Source: Jeotgalibacillus sp. S-D1 (GTDB taxonomy: Bacteria; Bacillota; Bacilli; Bacillales; Jeotgalibacillaceae). Taken from it: 64,000 nt of DNA. Within the stretch, counting starts at the first letter, position 1. Every line of letters starts with the position of its first letter. The notes under the pieces were generated by a model, which did no database searches, had not been told where the DNA came from, and worked only from the letters and a program-made list of their open reading frames with translations. The DNA lies in contig NZ_SMZR01000005.1 of assembly GCF_004358665.1 (NCBI RefSeq), forward strand, positions 231,352 to 295,351. Reading direction: 5' to 3'. The position numbers and the translations under genes were made by a program. Positions 61,036 to 64,000 of the stretch are shown here, piece after piece.

Positions 61036-61066
61036 AAAAGGACAAGCGTCGAAACGCTTGTCCTTT
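61036..61066. terminator. Bidirectional terminator
   Basis: AAGGACAAGCG pairs with CGCTTGTCCTT around TCGAAA with T-runs; it serves the secreted-protein gene and, on the minus strand, tsaD. Confidence 0.9.
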
Positions 61067-62080
61067 TTATATTAACTCAAGCCCCGGATTTGCATTTAAC
61101 GCATAGCCGGATCTTTTTCCCTGCTCAAACGAAATAGTTCCTGCTGCAGCAATCATCGCTGCATTATCGGTGCATAATGAAAGCGGCGGAATGATCAACT
61201 CTATACTGCCAGCGTCACCGAAGGTCTCTTCCAGCCTTTGGCGCAGTCCTTTGTTTGCCGCTACTCCCCCGGCTAGCAGAAGCTGTTCGGCTTTGTATTC
61301 CTTTACCGCGCGCTCCGCCTTTGTTACGAGCACCTCAATGACACTTTCCTGAAAGCTTGCAGCGAGATCCTTCGGGTCAATTTCTTCCCCCCGCTGTTCA
61401 GCATTATGCAGCGTATTAATGACAGATGATTTCAAACCGCTGAAGCTGAAATCATAGGAGCCCTCTTCCAGCCAGGCACGAGGCAGCTTAACCGATGGCT
61501 TGCCTTCCTGCGCAAGACGGTCGATATGAGGTCCTCCCGGATAAGGAAGCCCTAGTGTGCGTGCCACTTTGTCATACGCTTCTCCAGCTGCATCATCTCT
61601 TGTTTCCCCAATTACTTCAAACGAGCCATGTTCCTTCATATAAACAAGCTCCGTATGCCCCCCGGACACGACAAGAGAAAGCAATGGAAATTTCATTTCC
61701 TTCACTAAGCGGTTGGCATAAATATGACCGGCAATATGATGAACGCCTACCAGTGGAATATTGTGTGCAAATGCAATCGCTTTTGCGGCATTTACCCCGA
61801 TGATCAAAGCCCCGACAAGACCCGGGCCTTCTGTCACGGCAATCGCATCAATCTCTTTTATGGTTAGTCCTGCCTGAACAAGCGCCTCTTCCACCACATA
61901 CGTCACTTGCTCTACATGGTGTCGTGAAGCAATCTCCGGTACAACTCCGCCAAACCTTTTGTGGCTTTCAATCTGAGATGAAACCACATTAGACAGTATC
62001 TGAGTGCCGTCACGTACAACAGAAGCAGCGGTTTCATCACAGCTTGTCTCAATTCCCAATACAAATGTATGCTGTGTCAT
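61067..62080 (-). CDS. tsaD: tRNA N6-threonylcarbamoyladenosine transferase TsaD
   Basis: This transfers threonylcarbamoyl to A37 of ANN-decoding tRNAs (t6A). The 337-residue ASKHA-fold protein has [26 protein letters not shown] (Fe/Zn-binding His pair), and [11 protein letters not shown] chose ATG 62080 because the rimI stop overlaps it as TAATG and the product then starts [16 protein letters not shown]; a longer frame to 62095 has no support. It is the last gene of the leftward tsaE-tsaB-rimI-tsaD operon. Also called gcp or ydiE. Confidence 0.97.
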   Translation of the reverse strand: MTQHTFVLGIETSCDETAASVVRDGTQILSNVVSSQIESHKRFGGVVPEIASRHHVEQVTYVVEEALVQAGLTIKEIDAIAVTEGPGLVGALIIGVNAAKAIAFAHNIPLVGVHHIAGHIYANRLVKEMKFPLLSLVVSGGHTELVYMKEHGSFEVIGETRDDAAGEAYDKVARTLGLPYPGGPHIDRLAQEGKPSVKLPRAWLEEGSYDFSFSGLKSSVINTLHNAEQRGEEIDPKDLAASFQESVIEVLVTKAERAVKEYKAEQLLLAGGVAANKGLRQRLEETFGDAGSIELIIPPLSLCTDNAAMIAAAGTISFEQGKRSGYALNANPGLELI

Positions 62081-62526
62081 TATAAGTTCACCCACATGAC
62101 CAATGCATCCTCTCCGTTATCTGAGTAATAATTTTTCCGGATTCCGCCCTCTAAAAAGCCAAGCTTGCGGTATAGAGACCGGGCAATGTCGTTGCTGACG
62201 CGCACTTCAAGCGTGACCGTCTTAGCCCCTGCTTCTTTAGCCAGCTTCAGCACCTTCTGCATCAGTGTCAGTCCAAGCTTTTGCCCTCTTTGCCCCGGCA
62301 CTATTGCAATATTGGTAACATGCGCTTCATCCATGATCAGCCACAGTCCGCAATAGCCAATGACTTCATTGTCTTTTTCAAGCAATAAATACTTCGCAAA
62401 CTGATTAACCATCAGCTCATTTTCAAACGCTTCACGGCGCCAGGGAATAGTAAATGACTGCTCCTCGACCATCAGCACCTGATCGATATCCTGGATGGTC
62501 ATCCACCGGAATTGTGTATCATTCAT
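62080..62526 (-). CDS. rimI: Ribosomal-protein-alanine N-acetyltransferase RimI
   Basis: This 148-residue GNAT enzyme acetylates the N-terminus of ribosomal protein bS18. [21 protein letters not shown] near 72-92 holds the acetyl-CoA pyrophosphate loop (Q/RxxGxG/A), and [19 protein letters not shown] is the C-terminal half. The start ATG 62526 overlaps the tsaB stop (ATGAATGA), with AGGGTGAG upstream; the longer frame to 62601 lies in tsaB. It is placed between two t6A genes, as in many bacilli. Confidence 0.95.
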   Translation of the reverse strand: MNDTQFRWMTIQDIDQVLMVEEQSFTIPWRREAFENELMVNQFAKYLLLEKDNEVIGYCGLWLIMDEAHVTNIAIVPGQRGQKLGLTLMQKVLKLAKEAGAKTVTLEVRVSNDIARSLYRKLGFLEGGIRKNYYSDNGEDALVMWVNL

Positions 62527-63223
62527 GACGCTCACCCTGCTGGCGCTCCAGCCACTTCGCTTCTGCTTCAGCCAGCCGGATATAGTTCGGTACCACATCA
62601 TGTGTATTGCCAGGCTCCATGCTCATGCCAATCAAACCAATTTCACTGGCACGCGGCACCTGTTCAGTCACTACAGACTGAATCGCCCGATCTCCCAGTT
62701 TACTTTGAATCAGTTCCCAGAAAACCGCGGTGTCCTTGCCTGTAAATAACACTTTTTCATTCATTTCAGCAAGCTGGTCAAGCCAGGTTTCCATCAGAAT
62801 ATTAACGTCCTCTTTTACCTCCGTCAGCTGCTGGTCTTTAAACGCATACAGACCTGTATAAACCTGTCCTCTTCTCGCATCAAATACAGGGCAGACCAGA
62901 CCGTCAAAATAGCGGCCGGCTCCCGTTAAAGAAGCAAGACTTGAGACGCCCACCACAGGAATATCAAGTGTCCAGGCAAGCGTTTTAGCCAGCGTTACGC
63001 CAATGCGGACGCCTGTATAAGAGCCGGGTCCTTTTGCCACAACAATGCGGTCCAAATCTTTAGGCTGCAGGTCAACGGACTGCAGCAGGGCTTCAATTGC
63101 CGGCATGGCTTGAATCGAATGATTTTTTTTGCTGTTAATCAGCGTCTCTGCCACCACTGCCTGCTCATTCATCACAGCAATGGACAGAGGAAAATTAGAT
63201 GTATCAATTACCAGTACATTCAT
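62519..63223 (-). CDS. tsaB: t6A biosynthesis protein TsaB
   Basis: This 234-residue ASKHA-fold partner of TsaD forms the TsaB-TsaD-TsaE complex. VLVIDTSNFPLSIAVM at the start and VAKGPGSYTGVRIGVTLAKTLAW near 62 are typical. It lacks the metal site and is inactive alone. The start overlaps the tsaE stop by 4 bp and its own stop overlaps rimI by 8 bp. Confidence 0.96.
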   Translation of the reverse strand: MNVLVIDTSNFPLSIAVMNEQAVVAETLINSKKNHSIQAMPAIEALLQSVDLQPKDLDRIVVAKGPGSYTGVRIGVTLAKTLAWTLDIPVVGVSSLASLTGAGRYFDGLVCPVFDARRGQVYTGLYAFKDQQLTEVKEDVNILMETWLDQLAEMNEKVLFTGKDTAVFWELIQSKLGDRAIQSVVTEQVPRASEIGLIGMSMEPGNTHDVVPNYIRLAEAEAKWLERQQGERHE

Positions 63224-63687
63224 GTCATTATCTCCTCACACAACGCTTCATACCTTTTGCCAACAGGCTTAAGCTCAAAGCGCCTCTCCAGTTCACTCGC
63301 ATGGAAAATGGATATTTCCAATCGCTCAGCAGGCAGCTGTTCTTTAATAAGATGTGCCCATTCAACCAGGCACACGCCCGCTCCTTCAAAATACTCATCA
63401 AAACCAAGATCTTCCCATTCATCACTTAAACGGTAGACATCCATGTGGTACAGAGGAAGTCTTCCCATATATTCTTTCATAATCGTAAAAGTGGGACTGT
63501 TCACATTTCGTTTCACACCCAGCCCTTTTGCGATTCCTTTTGAAAAAGTCGTTTTGCCTGCGCCTAAATCGCCTTCAAGAGTAAGAATGTCTCCTGCTCT
63601 AAGGAGTTCACCCAATCTATAGGCAAATGCTGCTGTATCATCAGGATGGCTTGAATTCCAGTTATAGATCACTGCCCGTTCCTCCAT
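63220..63687 (-). CDS. tsaE: t6A biosynthesis ATPase TsaE
   Basis: This 155-residue P-loop ATPase regulates TsaB-TsaD. Walker A GDLGAGKTTFSKG near 40-52, NSPTFTIMKEY near 73 and the YRLSDEWEDLGFDEYF stretch near 93-108 are conserved. It is the first gene of the operon. It is just downstream of a tRNA pair on the same strand, with two hairpins between. Confidence 0.95.
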   Translation of the reverse strand: MEERAVIYNWNSSHPDDTAAFAYRLGELLRAGDILTLEGDLGAGKTTFSKGIAKGLGVKRNVNSPTFTIMKEYMGRLPLYHMDVYRLSDEWEDLGFDEYFEGAGVCLVEWAHLIKEQLPAERLEISIFHASELERRFELKPVGKRYEALCEEIMT

Positions 63688-63727
63688 CTAGTTCACTCAT
63701 TTATTTGTTGTTTCATCAGTCATTCAA

Positions 63728-63753
63728 TAAAAAAGACTCACCCGCTTGGAGTC
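63728..63753 (-). terminator. Terminator before tsaE
   Basis: GACTC (63735-63739) pairs with GAGTC (63749-63753), with an A-run at 63728-63734 (T-tail on the minus strand). Confidence 0.6.
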
Positions 63754-63840
63754 AGTCCTTGTCGCTTCTATAAGTGTACATGATTTTAATAAAAACGCAA
63801 AGCCCCGCACGTTAATTGGCACGCTTGAACAGGCTTTTTT

Positions 63841-63872
63841 GACAAAAAAAATAACCATGAATGAATTCATGG
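63841..63872 (-). terminator. Terminator of the tRNA unit
   Basis: CCATGAAT (63855-63862) pairs with ATTCATGG (63865-63872), and the A-run at 63844-63851 gives a minus-strand T-tail. It lies right after the tRNA-Asp gene. Confidence 0.7.
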
Positions 63873-63876
63873 AAAA

Positions 63877-63952
63877 TGGCGGTCCCGACCGGGATCGAAC
63901 CGGCGATCTCCTGCGTGACAGGCAGGCATGTTAACCGCTACACCACGGGACC
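63877..63952 (-). tRNA. tRNA-Asp (anticodon GTC)
   Basis: This is a 76-nt cloverleaf including an encoded CCA end (63877-63879). Acceptor GGTCCCG pairs with CGGGACC, the anticodon stem CCTGC/GCAGG encloses the loop CTGTCAC, and the T arm is GCCGG-TTCGATC-CCGGT. GTC reads Asp codons. Confidence 0.97.
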
Positions 63953-63959
63953 TTGGTAA

Positions 63960-64000
<41 letters not shown>

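Noticed and set aside
63746..63934. 62-codon plus-strand frame ending GPDRDRTGDLLRDRQAC
   Set aside because: Its C-terminal part is the translated antisense of tRNA-Asp, a well-known annotation artefact; the rest crosses two terminators.

Overview
The window looks like a chromosome segment of a low-GC Gram-positive spore-former relative (Bacillales, Bacillaceae or a near neighbour). The reasons are the AGGAGG-type ribosome sites, CIRCE and Zur operators of Bacillus type, CcpA cre boxes, and the right-hand block tsaE-tsaB-rimI-tsaD / ABC-F / rex-tatA-tatC / ydiK-ydiL / groES-groEL, which follows the Bacillus subtilis order.

Layout. (1) 1-5.15 kb: a leftward sugar operon with a TIM-barrel isomerase, two paralogous Gfo/Idh/MocA dehydrogenases that resemble levoglucosan (1,6-anhydrosugar) dehydrogenase, a lipoprotein sugar-binding protein and an RbsA-type ATPase cut by the window edge. 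Its promoter carries a cre box and three palindromes exactly 82 bp apart. (2) 5.4-8.6 kb: pssA, a hendecad-repeat coiled-coil protein, and a Zur-controlled His-rich ZinT-like lipoprotein. (3) 8.6-20.6 kb: a full myo-inositol regulon (iolA-B-C-D-G-E, an SSS symporter, a second IolG-like dehydrogenase, iolJ) divergent from iolR and a small tautomerase. (4) 20.6-26.8 kb: an orphan lactose/cellobiose PTS IIA+IIB pair, a sialate-type esterase, and a fructose-type PTS with its PRD regulator. (5) 27.0-38.2 kb: a sulfoquinovose (SQ) catabolic cluster: SSS importer, GH31 sulfoquinovosidase with all SQ-binding residues, fucose-isomerase-like enzyme, PfkA-type kinase, class II aldolase, aldehyde dehydrogenase, AEC permease, GntR regulator and a DUF4867 protein. 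This fits a sulfo-EMP variant that ends in sulfolactate. The same palindrome, AAAGGT-N4-ACCTTT, sits before each of its two transcription units.

(6) 38.5-51.9 kb: an AT-rich accessory island next to groEL with a choloylglycine-hydrolase-family enzyme, a GC-rich DUF819 permease of probably foreign origin, a DUF262 + FRG gene pair, a UPF0489 protein, an ApeA-type HEPN protein (anti-phage), decayed small genes including a bacteriocin-like secreted peptide, and a tyrosine integrase broken by an internal inversion. (7) 52-64 kb: core genes groEL/groES, CPBP protease and YdiK, Tat translocase, Rex, ABC-F, the t6A genes, and tRNA-Asp and tRNA-fMet. Two unusual non-coding arrays lie here: a nine-copy TTTATCG array on a 21-bp pitch (59.47-59.65 kb) and a six-box DnaA-box cluster beside tsaD (60.03-60.19 kb).

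Functionally the left two thirds is a carbohydrate-salvage region (anhydrosugar, inositol, fructose-type PTS, sulfolipid sugar) with repeated CcpA sites, as expected of a plant- or algae-litter degrader. The coordinates, motifs and reading frames are read directly; pathway assignments are inference from family resemblance.
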